DNA from: Phnomibacter ginsenosidimutans
Lineage (GTDB): Bacteria > Bacteroidota > Bacteroidia > Chitinophagales > Chitinophagaceae
Direction of reading: 5' to 3'
NCBI RefSeq assembly: GCF_009740285.1
Contig: NZ_CP046566.1
Location: 310,001-374,000, forward strand
Length of the DNA stretch: 64,000 nucleotides
The position numbers were made by a program, and so were the translations under genes. The notes under the pieces are model-generated. The model made no database searches. It saw only the letters and a list, made by a program, of their open reading frames with translations, and was not told the origin of the DNA. This document shows positions 7,501-15,939 of the stretch, piece after piece (positions within the stretch are counted from its first letter, which is position 1; each line of letters opens with the position of its first letter).

Positions 7501-10416
7501 ATGCGTCGCTTGCTTTTTATGATGTCGATGTTTTGTGCCGGTCAGTTGATGGCGCAAAAGCAACAATGGGTGGATAGTGTGTTTCAATCGTTGAGTAATG
7601 AAGAACGCATTGCGCAGCTCATGGTTATTCGTACCAGCAGTATGGATGCCAAAGGCAATCCCATTATGTTTGATAGTTTGGCCAACGATTGGGTAAGTAA
7701 ATACAATGTAGGTGCAGTGTGTTTATTCCAAGGCAGTCCGGCGCAGCAGGCGGCACTGCTCAACAGCATTCAGGCCAAAGCCAAAACACCCATCATGGTA
7801 ACGGTAGATGGTGAATGGGGTTTGGGCATGCGTTTCGCCGGTGTAAAATCATTTCCATATCAGCTTACTATGGGTGCGGTAAATGATGCAGCCGTGGTGT
7901 ACAAAGTGGGGCAGGCCATTGCCGACCAATGTAAGCGGATGAACATACATGTGAACTATGCACCGGTGGTTGACATCAACAACAACCCCGCCAACCCGGT
8001 GATAGGGGTGCGCAGTTTTGGTGAAGACAAATACAAAGTGGCCCTCATGGGCACCCGCATTATGCAAGGCATGCAAGATGCCGGTGTCATGGCTTGTGCC
8101 AAGCATTTTCCCGGCCACGGCGATGTGAGTGTAGACAGCCATTATGATTTGCCCATCATCAATAAAAACATGGATGAGCTGACGGCGTTGGAGCTGTATC
8201 CTTTCAAAGAATTGTTTGCCAAAGGCATTGGCAGTGCTATGGTGGCGCACCTGAGCATACCTGCTATAGATACCACGCCCAATAAGCCTACGTCATTGTC
8301 GTACAACAACATTACGGGCCTTATGCGCAATGAGCTCGGTTATAACGGGCTCACATTTACGGATGCATTGGAAATGAAAGGGGTGGCCAAATATTTTCCC
8401 AGTGGCGAAGCTGCTGTGCAAAGCATCATTGCCGGCAACGACATGCTGTGCCTGCCCGCCGATGTACCCAAAACCATTGATGCCATTAAAAAAGCTATCG
8501 AGGCAGGAAGATTGACTTGGAATGATGTGTATCATAAATGCAAGCGGGTGCTGGAAGCGAAATACGATTATGTGTTGGGTAAAACTGCTGCTGTAAATGA
8601 AACCAATTTGCTCAACGATTTGAATGCACAGGTGGATGAGCTGCGCAAAGAAGTAGCCACACAAGCACTTACGGTGGTGAGAGGAAATGCGATGCATGCC
8701 AAGCCAAAAGCCGGCAGCAAAACAGTATATATATTGGTAGGTAATGTGCCTGACATTCCTATGGCCAGGTTGATGAAAGCTCAACAGCATCAGGTATTTT
8801 TTATGCCTTTGAAAAATGGCACCGCAGCAACGGCCGATTCATTGCTGAAAAAAATCAATGCCTTCAAACCCGCCAATATTGTTGTTGGCTTGCACGATGT
8901 GCGTCGCCAACCGGCCAACAATTTCAGCATGGGCGAAGCTGCAGTTTCATTGGTAAAAACATTGGGTAATAAAAAGGGTAGTTCACTGTTGTTGTTTGGC
9001 AACCCTTACGCTATGGCGCAGTTCGACTCTACCGGCTATGAAAACCTGGTGGCTTGTTATGAAGATGATTCTGTATTTCAGTCGGTGGCAGCCAGCTGGC
9101 TCAAAGGGCAATTTGCCGCCAGTGGGTCATTGCCTGTTACCGTAGGCAATTGGAAATTTGGTACTGGTGCTACAGCGGCCAAATCCTTTGCTGCCGTGGC
9201 TCCCGAAGCAGTGGGCATGAGCAGCGACACCTTGCGCCAGATAGATGCCATTGCTGCAGAAGCCATTGCTGCAGGTGCTACGCCGGGCTGTGTGGTAACG
9301 GTGTTGCGCAAAGGTAAACTGGTGTTTCAAAAAGCATACGGCCATTTGGATGCGGCTCAAACATTGCCCATGCAAACCAGCACCATTTTCGATTTGGCGA
9401 GTGTGACAAAAATATCTGCCACTACAGTAGCAGTAATGAAACTGGTAGAACAAGGCAAGGTGGATGTAAAGAAAAAAGCCAGCGAGTATTTGCCTTGGCT
9501 CAAAGGTGGTGATAAGGAAAACCTGACGGTAGAAAACTTATTGTTGCATCAGGCCGGTTTGGTAGCATGGATTCCTTTTTACAAAGAAGTAACGGATGCA
9601 GCTACTGGCAAAGCTTCGCCAGCGGTTTTTACGCCGTTTAAACAATCGAATTTTTCGGTAGATGTAACAGACCAACTCTTTATGCGCAACGATTGGGTAG
9701 ATACCATGTATCGCCGCATTTATACCAGCCCTGTAGCTGCTAAAGAACTGAAGTATGTGTACAGCGATAACGATTTTATTCTGCTGGGCAAGTTGGTAGA
9801 AGCTGTGAGTGGTTTGCCATTGGAGCAATATGTGCAGCAGCAGTTTTATGCGCCTATGGGTATGCGAACTACAGGCTTTAAACCATATGAGCATTTTGCC
9901 AACAGCAGTATTGCCCCTACTGAGCAGGAAAAGGTTTTTCGCCAGCAACTGGTGTGGGGTTATGTACACGACCCCGGTGCGGCCATGTTTGGTAATGTGG
10001 CTGGTCATGCGGGTTTGTTTAGCAATGCAGAAGACCTGGCCAAGTTGTACCAGATGCTGTTGAATGGTGGCCTGTTCAATGGCAAGCAATACTTGAAAAA
10101 ATCAACAATTGATTGGTTCACCAGTTATCAAACACCCATTAGCCGCCGTGGTTTGGGTTTTGATAAGCCGGAGAAAAACAACAGCCTGCGCAATGAAAAA
10201 ACAGCTTATCCTGCGCAGTTTGTTTCTGCTGCCACTTACGGGCACACAGGCTTTACCGGTACTTGTGTATGGGTAGATCCTGCTACTGAGCTGGTATATA
10301 TTTTCCTCAGCAACCGGGTGCATCCCGGTGGTGGCGATAATCGTACACTGCTCGACCTCAACATCCGCAGCCGCATTCATGATGTGCTGTACAAGAGCCT
10401 GCAAGGAAAGCCCTGA
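7501..10416 (+). CDS. GH3 glycosidase (NagZ-like) fused to a serine beta-lactamase-like domain
   Basis: A 971-residue secreted protein (signal MRRLLFMMSMFCAGQLMAQ). Residues 30-370 are a GH3 domain with the NagZ-type loop KHFPGHGD (201-208) plus DSH (212-214), whose Asp-His pair acts as acid/base, and the nucleophile Asp288 in FTDALEM. Residues 580-960 are a class C beta-lactamase/esterase fold with SVTK (Ser634, Lys637), YSDN (Tyr754) and HTG (915-917). All catalytic residues are intact. NagZ enzymes release beta-N-acetylglucosamine from peptidoglycan fragments; penicillin-binding-type hydrolases act on D-Ala peptides or esters. The fusion, known in Bacteroidota, suggests periplasmic processing of muropeptides, but the real substrate is not shown. 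Confidence 0.92.
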   Translation: MRRLLFMMSMFCAGQLMAQKQQWVDSVFQSLSNEERIAQLMVIRTSSMDAKGNPIMFDSLANDWVSKYNVGAVCLFQGSPAQQAALLNSIQAKAKTPIMVTVDGEWGLGMRFAGVKSFPYQLTMGAVNDAAVVYKVGQAIADQCKRMNIHVNYAPVVDINNNPANPVIGVRSFGEDKYKVALMGTRIMQGMQDAGVMACAKHFPGHGDVSVDSHYDLPIINKNMDELTALELYPFKELFAKGIGSAMVAHLSIPAIDTTPNKPTSLSYNNITGLMRNELGYNGLTFTDALEMKGVAKYFPSGEAAVQSIIAGNDMLCLPADVPKTIDAIKKAIEAGRLTWNDVYHKCKRVLEAKYDYVLGKTAAVNETNLLNDLNAQVDELRKEVATQALTVVRGNAMHAKPKAGSKTVYILVGNVPDIPMARLMKAQQHQVFFMPLKNGTAATADSLLKKINAFKPANIVVGLHDVRRQPANNFSMGEAAVSLVKTLGNKKGSSLLLFGNPYAMAQFDSTGYENLVACYEDDSVFQSVAASWLKGQFAASGSLPVTVGNWKFGTGATAAKSFAAVAPEAVGMSSDTLRQIDAIAAEAIAAGATPGCVVTVLRKGKLVFQKAYGHLDAAQTLPMQTSTIFDLASVTKISATTVAVMKLVEQGKVDVKKKASEYLPWLKGGDKENLTVENLLLHQAGLVAWIPFYKEVTDAATGKASPAVFTPFKQSNFSVDVTDQLFMRNDWVDTMYRRIYTSPVAAKELKYVYSDNDFILLGKLVEAVSGLPLEQYVQQQFYAPMGMRTTGFKPYEHFANSSIAPTEQEKVFRQQLVWGYVHDPGAAMFGNVAGHAGLFSNAEDLAKLYQMLLNGGLFNGKQYLKKSTIDWFTSYQTPISRRGLGFDKPEKNNSLRNEKTAYPAQFVSAATYGHTGFTGTCVWVDPATELVYIFLSNRVHPGGGDNRTLLDLNIRSRIHDVLYKSLQGKP

Positions 10417-10937
10417 GCCATGCGTTTACATTTTTTACCTGCTATATGCCTGCAAGGCTTGTAGCAGGTTTTCTTTTCCTTTTGGCGCTGGCGAAAAGGC
10501 GAGTTGGGAATGTCAAACAAATTCTCTGTGCTACCATCTGCATGCTGAATGGCAAATACCCACGACGCTGTTTTATAAGACCTCTTCCAAAAAACTACGA
10601 TACTGTCTGTTGCTTGAACGGTATAGGTGTTGGTTCTTTTGCTAAAGCCTCTGTGCAGTACAACTTCTATGCGATGCTTGCTTACTGTAATACATGGCCA
10701 CGAGGGTACAAACAGCATGATAAATGGTGCTGGCAGTACGCCTAGCAGCCACAAAGAAATCCAGCCGGCTTTAGCCTCCCATAAGTAATACCCGCTGATG
10801 CCGAGCATCACGAGAATAAACAGGGGTAGCAGCCTGCTGATGCACCAATGCAACACCCGATGTGTGGGGTTGAGGCGCAGCTGCAACACACCCGGTTGTG
10901 TACTTACATCAAGGTATGGATTTAGTGAGCCGGGCAT
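10377..10937 (-). CDS. Membrane protein of unknown function, probably frameshifted at its 3' end
   Basis: The product has two membrane helices (about residues 35-52 and 58-76) followed by a beta-rich cytoplasmic part of PH-like appearance (ITVSKHRIEVVLHRGF, WVFAIQHADGSTENLF). As written it ends in a Cys/Lys-rich tail and overlaps the convergent GH3 gene by 40 bp. Adding one base to the T4 run 10469-10472 changes the tail to KEKKNLLQALQAYSR with a stop at 10435, which removes the overlap and looks more natural. No specific family was recognised. It is adjacent to mgsA, which ends 3 bp upstream of it. Confidence 0.65.
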   Translation of the reverse strand: MPGSLNPYLDVSTQPGVLQLRLNPTHRVLHWCISRLLPLFILVMLGISGYYLWEAKAGWISLWLLGVLPAPFIMLFVPSWPCITVSKHRIEVVLHRGFSKRTNTYTVQATDSIVVFWKRSYKTASWVFAIQHADGSTENLFDIPNSPFRQRQKEKKTCYKPCRHIAGKKCKRMAQGFPCRLLYSTS

Positions 10938-10940
10938 GTA

Positions 10941-11401
10941 TTAGTGCGGAATGTTTCGCTTGAGATAGCTGCTGTAGTCGGGCACTTTGCATTCGTATTT
11001 GTGCTGCATCAGCGGGCTGGTGAGCAAAAAGTCGGCCGTGCTTCGGTCGGTGGCCATGGGAATGTTCCATACGGCCGCTAATCGAAGCAGCGCTTTAATG
11101 TCGGTATCATGTGGCTGCGCTTCCATGGGGTCCCAAAAAAGATGAGCATGTCTATTTCGCCATTCGAAATCATGGCGCCAATTTGCTGATCGCCACCCAA
11201 GGGGCCACTCATCAATTTACGCACCGGCCGGTCCAGTTTTTCTTCCAGCAGTTTGCCGGTGGTACCCGTGGCAAACAGTTCGTGCTTGGCCAGCATGTCG
11301 CGGTTAAAATACGCCCACTCAATAATATCATCTTTCTTATGGTCGTGTGCTACCATGGCAATGCGTTTGCGGGCCGGTAGCTCTCTGGTTTCGAATTTCA
11401 T
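10941..11401 (-). CDS. mgsA: Methylglyoxal synthase, one frame break
   Basis: Converts dihydroxyacetone phosphate to methylglyoxal and phosphate, a bypass that relieves sugar-phosphate stress. The N-terminal part has IAMVAHDHKKDD, the phosphate-binding ATGTTGKLLEE and SGPLGGDQQIGAMI with the catalytic Asp. The frame breaks at the A6 run 11135-11140 on the + strand. Adding one base restores [20 protein letters not shown] with the catalytic His, and the second half continues to the stop at 10941. The repaired length is 153 residues, normal for the family. Every conserved motif is present, so the gene is probably intact. Confidence 0.92.
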
Positions 11402-11594
11402 ACCCGAAAAGTACCTGCTTTCTGTACAGGTGCAAAATCAGTTTGTATAACCAATGTTTATAGGTTTTTGCTGCCGCTCATGGTAGCTACAACCAGCACT
11501 TTGCGGCATTCACTGCCGCCCTTGTATTATCGGGCTGCGGGTTTGTGCATCCACTCCATTCCCCGCATCTTTGTGTCAAATTCTACTATCACTT

Positions 11595-13349
11595 ATGAAC
11601 CGTAACCGTTTTGCAGGACTCCTCGTATTGGCCGCCATAGTGCTGGCTTCCTGCGGCAAAAAAGGCCCCGAATACACACGTTACATTCCCAAATCTGCAG
11701 GCTATGTACTGGCTTTTGATGTAAAAAGCATGGTACAAAAACTGGAGAAAGATTCGCTGAGCATCGAAAACATGATGCAGGTGCTGAAAGATGAAAAAGG
11801 CAACACCGGTTATACCGAAGCCCTGGACATGTGGAAGCAATTCAAAGACGCTGGCATCGATTTTCAGAGCCGCGTATTTGTAGCCGTACCCGAAATGAAT
11901 TTCAACGGTGGCAGTCTTTCTTTTCAGCTGGTAGCAGGATTGGAAGATGCTGCAAAACTGGAAGCATTCATCGGCAAGCAATTCAAAGATGCCAAGATTG
12001 AAAAGATGGGCGACATTTCAGTTGTGAGCCTGCCCATGGTTTCTATCGGTTGGAAAAAGGATGCGGTAATGATGGTAGGTAAACAATCGACTGCTGATTA
12101 TGGTATGGTGGATATGAATGACCTGATGGGCGATACTGCAGCAGGCAATACCACAGCACCTGTATTGTCTACCAATACCAAAGAAGACATCAAAAAATAT
12201 TTTGAGCTGAAGAAAGACGAAAGCGTTGCCAGCATTGATGTATTCAATGAGTTAATGGAAAAGCCTGCCGATGTGGCCATGTTTACCAGCAGTGAGTCTG
12301 CAGCAGGAGTAGCCAGCAACCCTTTCATGAACATGATGCCACAGGTAAAAGAATTGATAGCTGATGCCTACAGCACTTCTGTCATCAACTTTGAAGATGG
12401 CAAAATTGTGATTGAAGGCGATAGCTATGTAGGCAAAAAGCTGGGCGATTTACTGAAAAAATATGCAGGCCCTGTGGTGGATATGAGTCTGGTAGAGCGT
12501 TATCCTAATGCCAATGTAAATGGTGTAACGGCCTTTAGCTTTAAGCCAGAATTGCTTCCTGCATTTGTAAAAGAACTGGGCGTTGAAGCCTTGGTAAATA
12601 TGGCACTCAGCCAAGGCGGTGTAACTGCCGATGAAATTGCCAAAGCATTCAAAGGTGATTTCGCCATCGTGTTCAGCGATTTTGCTTTCGAATCAAAATC
12701 ATTTGGTAAAGACGCCAGTTATAAAAGCGTAGAACCCACCGGCAAATTGCTGATGGCCATTCGCATTGGCGACAAAGCAGCCTTCGACAAACTGATTGGT
12801 TTGGCTGAAAAAGAAGGCGGCATTCGTCGTGAAGGCAATCGTCTTGTACCTGTATCACCCCAAATTGATATGGAAGATGGTGAAATGACGGCGCCCATGC
12901 CGCAGCTTGGCGTGTTTGCCGGCATTGAAGGCGACCTGTTGATTATCAGCAACGACAGCACAGTGTATGCCAACTATGCCAGCGGTAAAGCTGGTGCAAA
13001 GTTGCCAGAGCAAGCCCGTACAGCTTTGAAAGATCAGAGTGTTGGTTTCTATCTCAACACGCCTTCTATCCTCAAAGGCATACCTGAAACTATGTTCGAC
13101 AGCAGCGATGTGCATGAGAAAAACATCCTGAATCGTTCTAAGGAAATCTTTGGTGATGTATGGTTTTCTTCGGGCAACTTCGATGGCAAGAAACTGACGA
13201 CAAAAGGTGAAATGCAAATGGCGCCGGGCAAAAACACCTTGCCGCAGCTGGTGCGTTACCTCATGTTCATAGCCGACGAAATGAAGGCGAAAGAAAAAGA
13301 GGAGGAAGAAATGTACAAACGCATGGAAGCTGAAATTGAAATGCAATAA
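11595..13349 (+). CDS. DUF4836 family lipoprotein
   Basis: The start ATG 11595 gives a lipoprotein signal MNRNRFAGLLVLAAIVLASC with lipobox LASC. The protein is 584 residues. Its start (IPKSAGYVLAFDVKSM) and its repeated beta-alpha pattern match DUF4836 proteins of Bacteroidota, which are of unknown function. The C-terminus is a charged helix (KAKEKEEEEMYKRMEAEIE). A CATCTTTG box at 11566-11573 is near the expected position of a -7 element. A strong terminator follows, so it is probably monocistronic. Confidence 0.82.
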   Translation: MNRNRFAGLLVLAAIVLASCGKKGPEYTRYIPKSAGYVLAFDVKSMVQKLEKDSLSIENMMQVLKDEKGNTGYTEALDMWKQFKDAGIDFQSRVFVAVPEMNFNGGSLSFQLVAGLEDAAKLEAFIGKQFKDAKIEKMGDISVVSLPMVSIGWKKDAVMMVGKQSTADYGMVDMNDLMGDTAAGNTTAPVLSTNTKEDIKKYFELKKDESVASIDVFNELMEKPADVAMFTSSESAAGVASNPFMNMMPQVKELIADAYSTSVINFEDGKIVIEGDSYVGKKLGDLLKKYAGPVVDMSLVERYPNANVNGVTAFSFKPELLPAFVKELGVEALVNMALSQGGVTADEIAKAFKGDFAIVFSDFAFESKSFGKDASYKSVEPTGKLLMAIRIGDKAAFDKLIGLAEKEGGIRREGNRLVPVSPQIDMEDGEMTAPMPQLGVFAGIEGDLLIISNDSTVYANYASGKAGAKLPEQARTALKDQSVGFYLNTPSILKGIPETMFDSSDVHEKNILNRSKEIFGDVWFSSGNFDGKKLTTKGEMQMAPGKNTLPQLVRYLMFIADEMKAKEKEEEEMYKRMEAEIEMQ

Positions 13350-13368
13350 TTGTATTCCTGAATAAGTG

Positions 13369-13404
13369 CATTGCCATGGTTACTCAACCATGGCAATGTT
13401 TTTT
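13369..13404 (+). terminator. Intrinsic terminator after the DUF4836 gene
   Basis: CATTGCCATGGTT-ACTC-AACCATGGCAATG is a perfect 13-bp stem followed directly by a T6 run. Confidence 0.9.
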
Positions 13405-13437
13405 GGTTAATATTGCTGAGTTGTCTTTATCGTTATC

Positions 13438-14088
13438 ATGACCATCACACTGGACCATATTGTACCAACACCCATTCGGGAAAAAGTATTGCAGCGTTCC
13501 TCACAAATCTGGAACCAGCAAGTGCAGCTGCATGCCAGCGAATGGATTAAGGTGAAAGCCCCCAGCGGTACAGGCAAAACCACGTTGCACCACATCATCT
13601 GGCATCTGCGCAAAGACTATACGGGCAATGTATTGTACAACGACCAACCGGTATCGGCACTTTCGCAAGAAGCATTGGCGGGCATAAGACAAACACAGTT
13701 GAGTGTGGTGTTTCAGGATTTACGGTTGTTTGGCCAGCTCACAGCTTTAGAAAATATTGAACTGAAACGCCGTATGCCGGCTACGCCTTATTGCAGCAGT
13801 GAAGATGTGCAGGCAATGGCCGAACGCTTGGGTGTGGCGCATGTGTTGCATCAGCAGGCTGCTACTTGTAGCTACGGCGAGCAGCAACGCATTGCCATCA
13901 TTCGTGCCTTGGTGCAACCCTTTGAGTGGTTGCTGATGGATGAACCTTTCAGCCACCTCGATCAGCAAAATACAGCCAAAGCAGCAGCGCTGATTGCAGA
14001 AGCCTGCACCCAACGCAAGGCTGGTTTTTTGCTCACCGATCTCGACGATGATCAGCATTTTTCTTACACCCGTTATTTGCAATTGTAA
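13438..14088 (+). CDS. ABC transporter ATP-binding protein with divergent motifs
   Basis: 216 residues. Walker A is APSGTGKTTL, the Q-loop is VVFQD and Walker B is WLLMDEPFSHLD. The signature motif reads CSYGEQQR instead of LSGGQ, and the H-loop position is LLTDLDDD with Asp where His is usual. The next gene, 2 bp downstream, encodes an FtsX-like permease, so the pair forms one LolD/MacB-type transporter or an FtsEX-like mechanotransmission complex. The divergent signature and missing switch histidine suggest slow or regulatory ATP hydrolysis. The substrate is unknown. Confidence 0.88.
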   Translation: MTITLDHIVPTPIREKVLQRSSQIWNQQVQLHASEWIKVKAPSGTGKTTLHHIIWHLRKDYTGNVLYNDQPVSALSQEALAGIRQTQLSVVFQDLRLFGQLTALENIELKRRMPATPYCSSEDVQAMAERLGVAHVLHQQAATCSYGEQQRIAIIRALVQPFEWLLMDEPFSHLDQQNTAKAAALIAEACTQRKAGFLLTDLDDDQHFSYTRYLQL

Positions 14089-14090
14089 CC

Positions 14091-15296
14091 ATGGCCACGC
14101 AGCCTTCCATACAACCCTTGCTCAAAAAACTGATACGTGCCGGTATTGGTAAAGTACGTTTTTTGATGGCTACTATTGGTATGGGTGTAGCCATGATGTT
14201 CATTCTGCTGGCTGTGCAAACCTTCATGAATTTTAATGAGTTGTTGCATGGCAAAAACAACGACAATGAAACGGCCGATTTTCTCGTCATCAACAAGCAA
14301 ATCACCGGCGAAAGGCAGAGCAATAAAGCGCTGAGTGCTTTTACAAAAGCAGAAGCCGATAGCCTGCAGGCACAACCTTTTGTCGAAAAAATGGGTGTGT
14401 TGACAGCGTCGAATTTTTCGGTGAATGTGAGTAGCTACAGCGATGCCATTCCTTTTTACAGTGATGCTTATTTCGAAAGTGTACCCGATGAATTTATTGA
14501 TGTACAAACCAACAGTTGGCAGTGGCAACAAGGCCAGCGGGATTTGCCCGTCATTATTCCAACATTCTTCATCGATTTGTACAATACGGGCATGGCCATG
14601 AGCCAGCAAAATCTGCCGCAGTTGTCTATAGAAGCATTGAAAGTAATTCCGCTGAAAATAACGATCTCAGGCAAGGGCAGTTCAGCAGAATTGGTAGGTC
14701 ATATTGTTGGCACTTCCGACCGCTTGAATTCTATTTTAATTCCGCAATCCTGCATGGATTGGGCCAACCAATTGTACGGCTACAGTACTACACCACTCAC
14801 TACCCGCCTGGTCATTAAAACCAATGATCCTTCAGATCCCGAATTGGTGAAATACCTGGCCGACAGAGGCTGGCGTACCAATACTGATAAAACCCGCTTC
14901 AGCAAAGTGCGGGTCATTGTCAATTGGATTGTTGGCATTGTGGGCAGCATTGGTTTGGTGATGTTGCTGTTTGGTATGCTGGTGTTTAGTTTGTTTATAC
15001 AGCTTACCATTGCCAGCAGCCGGCCCGATATTGAATTGCTCAAAACGATTGGTACTTCGCCCAAGGCATTGCAGTCATTTTTAATGCGGCAATTCATGCC
15101 TGTAAATGGTGTGGTGATGCTGACGGTTTTGCTACTGCTCAGCGGTATTCAATACGGCATGCATTATTTGCTGGCAGCACAGCAAATGAATATTGCAGCA
15201 TTCATCAGCTGGGTAACCATTGCTGCCATGCTACTGGTGATGCTGCTGGTGTGGCTTACCAACAGGAGCACAGTACGGCGTTATTTGCGCAGCTGA
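14091..15296 (+). CDS. FtsX-like permease subunit
   Basis: 401 residues with the FtsX/MacB plan: one N-terminal helix (about 25-45), a periplasmic domain of about 220 residues, then three helices near 280-305, 330-350 and 365-390. The segment SRPDIELLKTIGTSPKALQSF is the typical cytoplasmic loop of this family. It lies 2 bp after the ATPase gene and ends only 2 bp before the convergent response-regulator stop. It works with the preceding ATPase. The transported or sensed substrate cannot be told from the sequence. Confidence 0.85.
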   Translation: MATQPSIQPLLKKLIRAGIGKVRFLMATIGMGVAMMFILLAVQTFMNFNELLHGKNNDNETADFLVINKQITGERQSNKALSAFTKAEADSLQAQPFVEKMGVLTASNFSVNVSSYSDAIPFYSDAYFESVPDEFIDVQTNSWQWQQGQRDLPVIIPTFFIDLYNTGMAMSQQNLPQLSIEALKVIPLKITISGKGSSAELVGHIVGTSDRLNSILIPQSCMDWANQLYGYSTTPLTTRLVIKTNDPSDPELVKYLADRGWRTNTDKTRFSKVRVIVNWIVGIVGSIGLVMLLFGMLVFSLFIQLTIASSRPDIELLKTIGTSPKALQSFLMRQFMPVNGVVMLTVLLLLSGIQYGMHYLLAAQQMNIAAFISWVTIAAMLLVMLLVWLTNRSTVRRYLRS

Positions 15297-15298
15297 TT

Positions 15299-15934
15299 TT
15301 AGCGATCCATTTCTTTAATGCGGGTGGCCAGCATGGCCAGTTGCGCCGCATTTTTCAAATCCAGTTTGCGCAGCAAATTTTTGCGGTGGGTTGATACAGT
15401 GAGTTGACTCAAACTCAGCTTGTCGGCAATTTCTGCAGTCGTCAATCCTTCGCATACCAACAGCACAATTTCTCTTTCCCGTTTGCTGAGTCGTTGCAGT
15501 TTATCGTGCTCAGACAGGGGCAAATTATCAGGTTGTCGCCACATGTAATATTGTTGCCGTTGCTGCACGGTTTTTATCGCATCCAGCAGTTCCGTTCTGC
15601 CGGTCGATTTGAGCAGATAGCCGCCAATGCCCATGTCTTTACACTGCTGCATAATGCTGCGGCTATTTTCCATGGTTAGGAAAATAACGTGCAATGATGG
15701 GTCTTCCTGCATCAGCTGTTTGGCCAAGTCGAGCCCATTGCCATCGGGTAAAAAATAATCGAGTAGCAACAGGTCGGGTTGCAATACGCGGCAACCTTGC
15801 AAACCCTGCTGTATATTGGTAGCACTGCCCAACCATGTTATCTCTGGCACATCGTACAGCAATGAATACACGCCTTGTGTAAACAACAAATGATCATCAA
15901 TATGAAATATCCGAACTGGTTTTAACTCCGGCAT
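15299..15934 (-). CDS. LuxR/NarL-type response regulator
   Basis: The N-terminal receiver domain has the acidic pair in FHIDDHLLF, the phosphoacceptor Asp in LLLLDYFLPDG, Thr in VIFLTMENS and Lys in GYLLKSTG. The C-terminal LuxR helix-turn-helix is SKREREIVLLVCEGLTTAE followed by LSQLTVSTHRKNLLRKL. I chose ATG 15934; an in-frame TTG lies three codons upstream and overlaps the kinase stop codon. It forms a two-component pair with the upstream sensor kinase. Target genes are unknown. Confidence 0.93.
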   Translation of the reverse strand: MPELKPVRIFHIDDHLLFTQGVYSLLYDVPEITWLGSATNIQQGLQGCRVLQPDLLLLDYFLPDGNGLDLAKQLMQEDPSLHVIFLTMENSRSIMQQCKDMGIGGYLLKSTGRTELLDAIKTVQQRQQYYMWRQPDNLPLSEHDKLQRLSKREREIVLLVCEGLTTAEIADKLSLSQLTVSTHRKNLLRKLDLKNAAQLAMLATRIKEMDR

Positions 15935-15939
15935 AAATA

